Part shown: positions 34,828 to 45,830 of the stretch, in pieces
Layout: every line of letters starts with the position of its first letter
How positions within the stretch are numbered: the stretch's first letter is position 1
Assembly: GCA_013399305.1 (NCBI GenBank)
Contig: VXAI01000163.1
Location: forward strand, 765,209-829,208
Direction: 5' to 3'
DNA from: Rostratula benghalensis
Lineage: Eukaryota > Chordata > Aves > Charadriiformes > Rostratulidae
Length of the DNA stretch: 64,000 nucleotides
Program-made: the position numbers and the translations under genes
The notes under the pieces: generated by a model
Databases searched by the model: none
Seen by the model: only the letters and a program-made list of their open reading frames with translations
Told to the model about the DNA's origin: nothing

Positions 34828-36266
34828 CAGCTCTAGAGCTTTCTGTGAAACTTAACAAAAAAATTGCCTTTCAGCTAAGAACAGTAAAAATAGATCAAAA
34901 ACCAATTAGCTGGCCCACATGGCAGAAGACAGGTGTGCTTTGGATGTGGTATTTATACAGAATCAGGATAAGCATTTTTTCACTTTTACACAGATTCCTG
35001 AAAACTATAAATATCACAAGCCTCTTCTTTCCAATGCCCATCACATCCTTTAAAAACACTGGCCGCTCAAAGAATAACCTTAGGATGCAGCCTGAAACAT
35101 TTCATCTTGCCTCCTACCAAGTTATAAAGCTGAATTAACATTACAAGCAGCAGACTGATGGGTGAATTATGGTAATAACAAGCCTTCAAAAGCAAAAGCA
35201 AGTAAACTCCTTCAGAAAGTACAGCCAGAGAGAAGGCTGGGAACACTGAAACCAATTACAACTGCTTTAGTGTTACACCTGTTTAAATGAATGCCAAATT
35301 CAGCAGAGAATTATTTACATTATGTTATTAACAAAGGGACAGATGAGTAATGGGAAAATAGAAATGGTTTATGCAAAGCAGGCTCTACTGAAACCAGCTA
35401 AAAGCTTCAGGTATTTGTGGAGGAAAGCAAAGGCTGTGGCCTGACCTGCTGCTCTGGCTGCCCCTAAATTGGGCAAAGAGGCTCCTGCTTCCTTAGCCCT
35501 CTTTGAGCTTCTGGTCACTGTCCCCAATTTACTCTGCCTGGTTTATGCCAGAGTAAACCCTCATGCAATTGCCCCTTTTGCAAATCTGTCAGAATGATCT
35601 CCCCTCTCTTCAATACTTACAATACAGGATATTTTTTAAAAATATATTGCTCAAGCAGAAACAGATTTAGGGATGGGTCATATAAGAAACTGTGCCAGGA
35701 GACCCAAAGAAGGTGAGCCCTTTGCAGGCATGAGGCAGGCGACAAGCAAGTCAGGAGAGGCTGAGGGCAGTGACTTCTTCCTCAGAAATTGTCCTACTAG
35801 AAAGAAGAGATTGGGATATTCTTCCTGGAGCTTCCAACCCCTTCTTCCCTCTGTTCCTGCAAATTTTTGAGCATTTAAGTATCTACATAAAAGATGGTCC
35901 CACATTGTATGACACTTAATGTATTAAAGCACATGACAGGCAAGAAAATAATGTGATTTCTAAGCAGACCAAGTTCAAGGCTGGGAGCTGGAAGTGACTG
36001 AAGGAGCCTACTAAAGACGCCCAGCAGCAGGGATACCTGCAGGGCCCAGGTTGCACTCTCTCTCCATGTTATTTCTTCTTGAATACCCTATCTTCCTCTC
36101 ACCTCTATCATCTCGTCCACTTTCTGACAGCTTGGGCAGGTGGCCATTGATGGAAATTGATAAGACCTGCAGAAACGTGTTTTCAAGCCAAGCCGTACTC
36201 TCACTAATCTCATCCTCCCACTGAAAAATGCCAGGTCCTCTCAGGCAGATGGCCTTGGTCAGTTTT
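34828..36266. other. Unique sequence, nothing recognised
   Basis: AT-rich unique DNA. The plus frame that starts inside the palindrome (34,707-35,138, 143 codons) is Lys/Ser/Leu-rich with no known motif and is probably chance. Confidence 0.5.
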
Positions 36267-36332
36267 CATAGAATCACAGAATGGTTTAGATTGGAAGGGA
36301 TCTTAAAGATCATCTTGTTCCAATCCCCATTG
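36267..36332 (-). mobile_element. CR1 LINE, 3' terminal fragment (minus orientation)
   Basis: The plus strand shows the reverse complement of the extreme CR1 3' end: 'catagaatcacagaatgg', 'tttagattggaagggatctt', 'aaagatcatcttgttccaat' and CCCC. Only the last 65 or so bases of the element are present, which fits extreme 5' truncation. It has no coding capacity. The match decays after about 36,332. Confidence 0.9.
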
Positions 36333-39300
36333 GCTTCCCTGGCACTGGTTTTAAGCTAAAATCCCTTTTTTTCTTGATTCAGCCTTTTATGATGCATCAA
36401 GTTTAACTAGTTCAGAAATGGTTTCTCAAGCCAGCAGAAAAATCAAGCTGTCTCCTTTACTTCTAGCAAGCACATTCAATGGTTTTGCCCTCGTGATAAC
36501 TATTGTCCATTCTTGTCACAGCCAGGATACATATAGTTCACTTTGATTGTTTGTTTTACTCAGCAATATGACATAAAAAGACATCTCTCTATTTTACAGC
36601 AAAAAAAAACCCCAACCCTTACAAAAGGACTTCTGTCAAGTTTCACTAGAGCAGCAAAAGGCAGTGGCTCTCCTCCATTCCCATACCTAAACACAAGCAC
36701 TATACAGATAAGAAAACAGAGGTTTTACAATGAACTGGAAAGACTGCTGCACACCAACAAAGCTCTGGGGAAATTAAGAACGGAAATAAGCATTGTATAA
36801 CAAGGAGCACAGCACAGACAAAAAAAGGCAGAATTCAATGTTATGTTCAATGCACATCTCAGAGTTGGAGGACTTTGCCAGATCCTCTCTGTCTCTTAAA
36901 GAAACAATCATTCCAAGAGTGGTTGAACACCGCAGAGTGACCATGGGCTCCACCAGAAGTCTGTGAATCTGTTCCAAAGAAGCTCCCAACTGTGCTTCAA
37001 AAACCAAGATGACTGCCATTTAAGGTTCTCCAGGGCTGAAAGAGCTTACACATAAGATTTTCCTCTCACAACCAAGAACACCAGGACCCAGAAAGAGTTC
37101 CAGCTGATTTTCCAAGCAGTGACTGGCTTTCTCAAATACAGCTGCTTTCTTCATTAGAAGACTAAAAATAGTTCTGCTCCTAGCAGGCTGACTTCCTTTT
37201 AAGCATCCTGCCATATCCATGGGTGTATTTCATTCAGGGTTTCTGCATGTCTACACCACTGTGATTCTATTTCAGCCTTTAAGTACATTCAAGAAATTTT
37301 TCATTTCCCTCTCCCATATTCACTCCAGATGTCCTGAACTGTCCAAAACTGTTTCATGTTAGGAGAATTTGTAGGGATATGCTGGCATTCACACTGCTCC
37401 CATCTGCTTCAGTATTTTCAGGAAAGATCAACTTTCTTCCCCAACTGTTAGCAAAATGGACAACGAGTTTATGGTTTTAAAACATCCGTGATTACCGGTA
37501 GATGTTTTGCTTGTACCTTGCGCAATAAAGAATAATTAAATACTGCAATATCAGACTTTCACTTTTTCCCCTTGAAGGGATGCTGGAGTAAGAAACCTGA
37601 AGAACTGAAGGATATCCTGTGTCTGAGAGAACATACTGCAACAACAGTAAACGCTTCTTCATAACGCTGTGCCAGCATTCAAGAATCTGGTTATGAAAAG
37701 ACAGACTGAAAGTGAGGTGGGGGACCACGGGAGCACACGCTGCAGTGGTCCTTTCAGCCCCAGTCACCTTGTTTCCCACATCAAGGGGAAACTGGGGGCT
37801 GGCACTCTCTTCTAGCTCACTCGGTGGGTGTGAAAATCAAAGTGCAAGAGAGGATATAGGAAGGGAGGAACCAGGGGAGGGATATACCCCTGGACTCCCC
37901 TCAATGTGAAGTTAGCATGTGCTTGCATCCATGTAGCTGCAGAGTGCTCTGGATGCCCCAGTTTATATCTAAAGAAAAGTTTATGGCATAAGCCCTGAGG
38001 GAAAATGCCCACTGGTGGACAAACAGTGTATTAAAAATTCAACTGATGCACTCACCAGAGGTGGGCAGTCTTAAAGAAATGCATTTCCTTCTACCCCAGG
38101 GAAGCTTCAAACCAGAGACATCATATCCATACTCTGCCAAGTGAACCTACTGAGGTCAATGGAAAGGTTCTTCAGGCTTTGGTAACCATTCCTGCCTCCA
38201 CTCGCAGTGGATAAGTTCATGGATATCCCATTGATATAAAAGGATGCAGCCCTTCAGACAATAGATAAAAAGTTACTTCACTGAGAAGATGAGCAAAAAA
38301 AGCCATTTGGGATCAGCTCCATGGCGTCAAAGTTCAGCAGAGTCGAATTCCCCTGCTTCAGCAAGGACAAGGCAACGTCAACCCATTCCAGAGCTCTTGA
38401 ACGCTCTTGAACCCGGCAGCGTGATCCTCTGCATCACGTGACAACTCCAAACACAAGGCTTTGTAATGATGGGAACACTAGATGAAATAAATAAACTGTT
38501 TTAACTTCTAAAATTATAACCTGAGGTATATTTACTTCTCCACAGTTTTGGTCATAAATATGATGTGCTTCACTGAATCTGTCCAGGATGAAGTAGGGAA
38601 GCAATAGGGATCCTCGTACTCAGAATATTGCTGGACAAAAAGTATGTGCATAAGCATTATGAAACTTTGGTAGCATTTCTGCCCATCCTTAATCTTGCAC
38701 GTGGAGGTGTGTTATCTAATAAATTTAAATAAGTACAACCTTTCTAATGGAGATAAACTGGCTGCAAAATTTTCATACCAGGGAAGATAATTGAGAAAGA
38801 ACTCCAGGTCTTTCTTTTTTTCTTTTTTTTTTTGATTTTTTTTTTTTACATCTTGAGTTTCAGTGATGTGGATTGCTAAATGTGTCTGAGAATGCAAAGG
38901 TATCCACAAACCCTTCTATTCCTATTTTTTTCTAGAAGAGTTGAGGTTGGTCATAACCTTACAGTCTCAGGTCAAAAGTTGTACTGAGGATGGTATCCTT
39001 TTGGACTTTTGGAAGAGGAAAGGGAGAAGGGAAAAAATACTGATACCCAGGTACCATTATTTAAAATAAAATATGATCTAAAATATCATATAATATATAT
39101 ATTATTTATATGTAAAATATATAAAATATAAAATAAAATTAAATGTTATCTACCTCCTCCCTCAAATGCACACTAGATAGGTCTCTACAGGGTAAATAAA
39201 CAGTCCTGGCCATTTTCCATGATGCTAGAAAATGTAGATTTTGACTCTTGTTTCTTCCTAAATAGGGAATAATAGCTCACAAGAAGGCTAATGCAAGTAG

Positions 39301-40414
39301 AAAGAAAATCTGGCTATGTTTTGCTCTGAATTTTGCTGCTGCACTCCTATGGTAACCTCAACCAAGAACAAGATTTGGCTTTTGCTCCTTTCCCTCTAAA
39401 TGCCTCATTCTGACCATACAGCTATTCTATTTTCTGGTTAAACATTACATGGAGTGTGTTAATTTCTACTTCAGCTAATTTAGCTATACTAAATGCAAAT
39501 GCTTCCTGTACTTATGAATACAATCTGTTCATAGTGAATAGTTTTGAAGATTTGGATGAGTTAAAACAGCAACAGTATCCATGTGGGAACAATCTTCCTT
39601 GGACAACTCTTATGCATTGATTCATAAATTCTTTCCATAGGAAATATCTGTGGAAAATCTCCAACACATCCCAAAATGCACAGCTCGGTTTCTTCAGTTA
39701 TTAGGAGTTCTTAATACTTACTGCTTCTCCCTTTATTTCTTAATTTCTATAAGCATTGGCTGTTGGGTTCACACAAGACCCCTTCAAGTTTAGTTTTCAT
39801 TATTACAGAACGTGTGTTTTTAATAACTTCAATAACATCTGTCATAAGTATGACCACATGAATCTATTAAAAACAACTTCCAACTCTGAAATATCTAATT
39901 TCTGCATCTAATGGGTGAGCTAAGGCACCTCTTCACCTGCTCTTAGCAATCTGCATGTCTGACTTTCTCTGTGGGATAAAGACCCAGTTTGATTATGAAA
40001 CAAGCGTACGATTATCTGACATAGAGTACAGAATTTCAGGAAATCTTGAAAAACACTCATCTTTGTGAGCTGTGAGGGTGACAGGGGTGGGAGCACAATG
40101 GTAAACCTGCAAGTGAACTTCTGAGACCTGCAGCATTCACAATCCAGAAAAAATGGAGCCAAAGAGCAAAGGGGGTAAGTATAGCTACTGGGATGTCAGC
40201 ATGTGCCCAGTTTATCATAGACATTAGAGGCTGAAGAGGTTTTTTTTTTCCACTCCAACAGTACATTTTGGAAGCGTGAGCCCTGTGCTCAGTTGCCCAG
40301 AGCAGAGGGGTGACCTGCTCTGGCAGGCCCAGAGCAAAACCACCACCTGGGTGGTTTTCTGCTCATCTCTGGCAATTTGTCACAGACTTCTGCCAGACGA
40401 GTTTGGCTCCTTAC
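36333..40414. other. Unique sequence with AT-rich patch
   Basis: No gene or transposon is recognised. A 10-base unit GCTCTTGAAC is duplicated in tandem at 38,393-38,412. T-rich runs lie at 38,813-38,848. A patch of almost only A and T (AAAATATAT-type) lies at 39,061-39,145 and is a likely low-melting or expansion-prone microsatellite. Confidence 0.5.
39061..39145. repeat. AT-only low-complexity patch
   Basis: About 85 bases made of A and T with only three G or C, rich in ATATAT and AAAATAT words. It resembles a degenerate AT microsatellite. Such patches unwind easily. Confidence 0.75.
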
Positions 40415-40617
40415 ACTAGACTTTGCAGAGTCTCCTCAGGCAGCCCCTGTCCATCCAGCCACTGGTGCAGCAGTGTCATGTGTTGCCTTGACATGATGAG
40501 GAGTTCTCCTGCAATGGAGTCTAGTTCTACCAACCTTGCCTGTGATGTGTTCCCCTCAAAGGAGTCTAAATCTTTCCTGAAGTAAAACTTCATAGACTTT
40601 ATAAGAACTTGAGGCAA
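40415..40617 (-). other. Exon-like open block (minus), unrecognised
   Basis: On the minus strand, GCAATTTGCTTTCAG is a good acceptor. The next 203 bases are open in the frame that begins at the first base, and the block stops at CTAGT before GTAAGG, a good donor. In-frame read-through would stop at once (TAA at 40,411-40,413). The peptide is charged and helix-like: 'FYFRKDLDSFEGNTSQARLV' near residues 11-30, later 'LLHQWLDGQGLPEE'. Of all short frames in the window this has the most protein-like composition. No family is recognised, and it could be a single exon, a pseudo-exon or a retrocopy relic. Confidence 0.25.
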
Positions 40618-41644
40618 CTGAAAGCAAATTGCATTTAGTTAAGAAGAAAGATGAAGAAACTAGCATTTATGGTCCATGTGGGTCCAGCAATAAAGTTTTC
40701 AAGTCATGATGGCACCTTATTAAAATCCTGTGTCAGTGAAAGAAAAAACTAAAAGCTTGAGACCTTTTCATGAAGCATTTGTCCTCTGATGTTTGCATTT
40801 GACAGACTCCAGTTTATTCAGTATTTCTCTCTGTTTTATTTTCTGCCCTCTTCAAATGGTATCTCTTCCTTATGATTCCACTGCTCAAGGCAGGTTCAGG
40901 AGTACAAGTTACAAGCTCAGTGGATGTTGCAGCTCTCATCTCCAAGCAGCATTTCTCTCATGTTGTCTACAGTTCTTGACCAGCCATTCCTCTCCAGGTT
41001 AGACCAGTAATTACAAATACCATCAGATTTCTCACCTCCCAGACCAGGACAAGACTGCAGCTCATTATTTCTCTTTGCAGGAATGTTGCGGCAGCAGAAT
41101 TCTTCGGGTAAGCATTCTGTGGGTTTCTTTTAAAAACCAAATTAGTCATATGCAGAGTATGTCTAGAGTGGAAAAAAGCCAAAGATCGAAGTCCTTTTTC
41201 AGATCTAGCTATGTCAGTTGAAGAAGATGATCTTTCCAGCTGCCTCTCACCCTTGCCAGAGGTTACAGGAGGCTGACCTGCTCAAGAGCGAGTGTGCTTC
41301 AGGCAAAAAAGTGAAGTCGACTTACGATGCTTAAATATTTAGTCTTTGCTCACTCAGTTTATCCTGACTTCAGTAGGTTTCTGAGACTTCAGCAGGTTTA
41401 TGAGTGCCCTTGTGATGCTGAGCTACAGGTCAGAAGGGACAGTAATCTCTAGCATGGGTAATACGTGTCCAGCTAGCAGAGTAAGTCGTAACCTTAGCAG
41501 CTGACAGGGCAATATGCAAGATAGAATATGTTTCCACAATTCTGGACTAACATAAATATTCTCTGTCATCAGTATAGTTCCTTCGTTTCCCTCATTGGAT
41601 TATCCTAGCAGTGTAAGCAAATTTACACAGTATCATCACATTTG

Positions 41645-42308
41645 GAGGCCCTGGTTCTCATGGTGGACTTCAGCCATCCCAATACCTGCTGGAGGGACAA
41701 CACAGCAGGACAATAGGTATTCCAGGAGGTTTCTGACTGACAGTTTTCTTCATCAAGTGACAGAAGAGCCAATGAGAAGAGACATTCTGCTAGACCTCAT
41801 ACTCACCAACAAAAAGGGGCTGATTGCAGATATGAAAATAAAACTCAGCCTTGGCTGAAGAGACCATGAGATGGTGGAGTTCAGGAACCTGAAGGCAGGG
41901 AGGAGGGTGAAAAATAAGCTCAACACACTGGACTTCAGGAGAGCAGACCTTGGCCTTTTCAAAGATCTGCTCAGAAAAGTCCCATGGGATAACACTGTGG
42001 ATGGAAGGGACAGGCTCAATGACTTGCTGACGGAGATGGCGGACGTCGTTGCAAGACCACTCTCCATAATTATCTTTGACCAATTACAAGGACTGGGAGA
42101 AGTGCCTGAAGACGGGGAAGGGAAGCAAATATCACTCCTGTCTTCAAGAAGGCCAAGACAGAAGACCCACAAAACTACAGGTTGATCAGCCTCACCTTGA
42201 ACCTGTGAAGGTGATGGAACAGCTAATCCTGGGAATCATTTCTAGGCACATTCAGGACAAGAAAATCATCAGGAGTACACAGCATGGCTTCATCAGGGGG
42301 AATTCATA
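41645..42308 (+). pseudogene. CR1 LINE ORF2 fragment, internally deleted and frameshifted
   Basis: CR1 ORF2 encodes an apurinic-type endonuclease followed by reverse transcriptase. Here the end of the endonuclease region is seen as 'DFSHPNTCWRDNTAGQ', then 'RRFLTDSFLHQVTEEPMRRD' and 'LDLILTNKKGLIADMK'. After a stop (TGA at 41,856-41,858) and a frame change come 'DHEMVEFRNL' and 'LDFRRADLGLFKDLL'. At about 42,000-42,030 the sequence jumps to 'EMADVVARPLSIII', which belongs near the start of the reverse transcriptase, so roughly 250 codons of linker are missing. It continues in another frame with 'LEPVKVMEQLILGIISRHIQ' and 'IIRSTQHGFIRGNS', and stops before the catalytic Asp motif (F/YADD). It is an inactive old copy. 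The minus-strand frames over it are shadows. Confidence 0.88.
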
Positions 42309-44469
42309 GAAGGCTGAACTTAAATTTCTTCCAGATTATAAATAAGGTTAAAAAAAATTAAAATTCCTTTGTGAGAAATGGTCTCTGCACTTAGTTCACA
42401 AAGCATTTTTCTTAAACTCTCAGTAGATCCCAAGTAGTTCAGCAGAATACTAACAGCTTGGATTTCAGGGGCGAAGGAGACTGTTAAGAAATGTCAACGA
42501 TTACCTTCCATTAAGCTTGCCAGTTTGTAAACAAGAAAGAGAACACACATGGCATTTGACTATGCCCTGGTACTTGCTGATCAGCCTAAGCAACAAGCAG
42601 GTATGACAAGTGTTCTCATTTAAGTTGTAGTCATTACCTCATGCTTCATCCCTTCTGTTGATAGCAACCTTGTCACGCAGCCAAACAAACAACAACCAGC
42701 ATAAACAAAATCGATCATTCTTCTTCTTATAGTACAGAAATGTACATAATAAACCCCATCAATTCCCACAGAGATACACTTTGAAACAGTTAAGTTGCAG
42801 CTAGGAAAAAGAGACATAAAACAAAAATAGGCTAACAGCATCTAAAACTGTTCTGTTGAGATGTCTGTGGCTGTAAATGGGTTAGTTTGGCTTTTTGAGT
42901 TATAGTTTACAGACACATCTACACAAGTTCATACTTATGACTTACTGTTGTTTGTGTTCAATGGATTTTTCTGCTCTTGTGGTACTGCAAGTTCCTAGTC
43001 TGGAGTTTTGCTTCTTGCCAAATCTAATCAGCTAATACTATGTTTTACAATATTTATTTGTTAGCTACTAAATTTTGGATTCTCAAACCAAGGAACGAAA
43101 GAGTGATACACATTTGATTTGATTATGTGAAAACCGTCTCTATTTTCATCTGTTTGTGCTGTACATATATACGCCTTGTGAAAGTCAAGAGGCGTACGCT
43201 TCTCCTGCATCTCAGGGAAATATTTTAATATCCCTATTTAGATGCAATTTAAAGTATAGCTGACTGTGTTGCCTTAACTTTACATACTATTCCCTTCTTG
43301 GCAGCCCTTCCATAGCTTCTATTAACAGATAGCTAGTCCAGGACCCTATCTTACAATCCTCTTTCATGCAAATAACAAATGCTGATACACGTGAACTCTT
43401 CCTCACTCAGTGACTACCTTAATTGATAATGGCATTAGGAAAATATCTGAAACAACACCCTTGAATAGTGTCTGCTTTTATAATTACTTCTTAATCCTCT
43501 GCCACTCTTACTGAATACATGGCTACTGCCTAACAGGATCTATAAGCAGTTTGGTAGAAAGCACCTTTTGTTTTCATCAAATTGGATTTTCCATGACACC
43601 AGGAATGGGAATTAGTAAGGTATCTTTGCCTAGGGACTATCCCTAGTCCCCCCTGAGAGGCAGCTCTTGAAACACCATCACTAACCTGAACAAAGATTGG
43701 GACAGCACGGTGATGAACTTACCATCAGACACAGAAATCTCCAGGGCAAGTTCCCTCTACAGAATCTACAAAATCAGGCTTAATTTGAGAAAGACAACTT
43801 GTACTGTACCATAAATTTAAATAAATAATGCCTATGTCATCAAAACAGCAGAGCATTTATGCCACCTCTGTATAAGAACGGGACTAGCAGAGGAAACTGA
43901 GAAAGTCTAATTTGGAGTTTGTAAGAGGTATAAAATCTATAAGGTCAGTAAACACAGCTTTTGGGTGGCACAAAGGACTGCTGGAAAAATTAGCGTGAAG
44001 GTGAAGGGTGGAATTTCCAACAGGAGTCAAGCAGCTTTTAGCATAGACTGCAGAGGAGCAGTGCAGTGATAGTTTTATGTGGGTTTACTGGCAGCCACCA
44101 AAGACAGGGGAAAAAACAGCGCTGTGAAAATTTGATCCATCTTAGTAACTTGGTTCCTCTTTGTACTGCTTCTCTCTCAAAAGCACGTATTAAAGTACCG
44201 CAAAGCGCAACACATGACACCGATCAGCTTCAAACATCTGTTGTGTGGCACATGGAAATGCACGCCACAGAATTTCTAAGGAAAGCTGCCTTGTAAATAC
44301 GCAGGAAAGCTTTACTGATTCTCTTCTGTAGTAGGGAATTAAATTCAACTAAAAATCAAAATTTGGAAAAATCAGGAAAAGTATATATGGAAACCAGGAA
44401 ACAGCAGAAGCTGTGCCTTCTTAACACATTTACATTCAACAGCCAACAGCTGCCTATTCCGTTGCCCCA
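42309..44469. other. Unique sequence, nothing recognised
   Basis: AT-rich unique DNA with only short frames that have no known motif. Confidence 0.5.
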
Positions 44470-44770
44470 TCAATCACCTTCAGGGCCTGCTGAGGGTATT
44501 CCAGTGACTGCTGGGCGAGCACGGACGTAGCCCAGGAGCCCTCCCCAGCTCTCGGTTCCCGCTGCCCACGCCAGCAGCGGCTGCCGGCGCATTAAGACGA
44601 AGCGTGGTCGTGCACCACCTCCTCCCACCCACCCTCCCTCCCCAATTCCCACAGGAAGGAGATTCAGGCGTGAGGTCGGGGCAAGGGGTGCCAGGAGCCC
44701 AGCCGAGCTGCGGCCGCCCTGGCTGGCAGGGAGATGCCCCTCTACTACACGTCTCACCAGTCAGCGAGTC
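44470..44770 (+). promoter_or_regulatory. Small GC-rich, CpG-bearing island with splice-like motif
   Basis: GC content and CpG rise sharply (for example CTGCCGGCGCATTAAGACG and GAGCTGCGGCCGCCC). On the plus strand a long C/T tract ends in CCCAATTCCCACAG at about 44,641-44,654, a strong 3' acceptor, followed by GAAGGAG. On the minus strand CTGGTGAGACG near 44,760 resembles a donor. It could be a non-coding exon or a small promoter, and the strand is unclear. Confidence 0.25.
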
Positions 44771-45149
44771 AAGTTACAGCCTGACTCAGATGTGTGGGGC
44801 AAAGCAAAGCTGGGGTACGGTGTAAGCCGGCTGAGAGTAGAAAGGTGATCAGCCCTGTCACTGCTACGAATTGAAACCATGATGTAAGCGGGGGAGGGGA
44901 TGACAGCATTATTAATAAATGACAGGGCAGCATCTGCGGAGTAGACAAACCCTACTAATCAAAGTGGTGCTCTCTCTGCTGACCTTATCACTTGAGGTAA
45001 GCCAGCCAGAGGGTATAATCCCTTCTGACATTGCCTCCCTGTCCAAATTTCCAGGGCAGGCCCTAAACACAAGCAAAACAGATGCCTATTCTGGGCAGCC
45101 AGTATTTTTCAAAGGCGCTCAATAGGAGCATCTGTAAATCCCTTGATCA

Positions 45150-45260
45150 CCTCGGTATTTTGGAGACCGGCCAGGCTGCGGGCAGCACAGCTGGGTGGCG
45201 GGGCAACAACATCCCTGCTCCCTGCAGCCACCACCATCGCACCCCACCGGCCGTGCAGCT
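45150..45260. other. Short GC-rich patch
   Basis: This patch has high GC with a few CpG and Cys/Pro/His-rich translations in every frame. It is separated from the island at 44,470-44,770 by ordinary DNA. No gene signal was identified. Confidence 0.3.
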
Positions 45261-45309
45261 CAGGGCTGGCCACCCACCACATCCCAAGGGGTTTCTCTGA
45301 TGTCTGAGC

Positions 45310-45830
45310 TAAACTTTCATACGCCTATCATGTGTAGTGCAACAATTTATTTCGTGATAAGCATTTGATATTTATATAACCGGAGATGAGAGAGAGGGGA
45401 AAAAAATCTGTCAGAAATAGCTTTACAGATGAGTCTTCTCATTGTCTAACAAGCTTTTCATTGTTTTTAATTTTCATTTCTCTCCACAGTTCAGGGCACT
45501 TTGAAAAAAAAATAAAAAATCTATTCAGCAGTTTCCCACTCATAATTCAAGAAAGAGAGTCATGTATTATAATAGAGATAATTAGCTTTGACTGAAAATA
45601 ATAAGCTTGGCACCAAATATCCCCCACTACTGCACAGAATAACCATTTATCGTTTTATATACTCTCCATCAAGCCTAATTACTGCAACAGTAATTACTAA
45701 CCTGTTGAAAGAACAAAAGAAAATGCAACTAGCTCTGCACTGAAATAAGAACATTGCTGATTCTAATAAGAAGCTCTTGGTTTCCCCCTCTTAGAGCACA
45801 TTTACCTCCCATTTAGATCCTGCCTCAACA
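45310..45830. promoter_or_regulatory. Candidate conserved non-coding element with TAATTA palindrome
   Basis: This AT-rich, non-repetitive block has many homeodomain-type cores, including the 21-bp palindrome at 45,676-45,696, GATAATTAGC near 45,578-45,587 and CTAATTACTG near 45,675-45,684. No convincing frame is present. Its texture resembles deeply conserved enhancers near developmental genes. Conservation is not tested. Confidence 0.3.
45676..45696. promoter_or_regulatory. 21-bp perfect palindrome of two TAATTA cores
   Basis: TAATTACTG and CAGTAATTA are perfect reverse complements separated by CAA. Each arm carries TAATTA, the core bound by many homeodomain proteins, so the unit would suit a homeodomain dimer. 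Confidence 0.45.

Noticed and set aside
41753..42172. Minus-strand 139-codon frame over the CR1 fragment
   Set aside because: It is a shadow of the plus-strand CR1 ORF2, whose protein words are recognisable on the plus strand.
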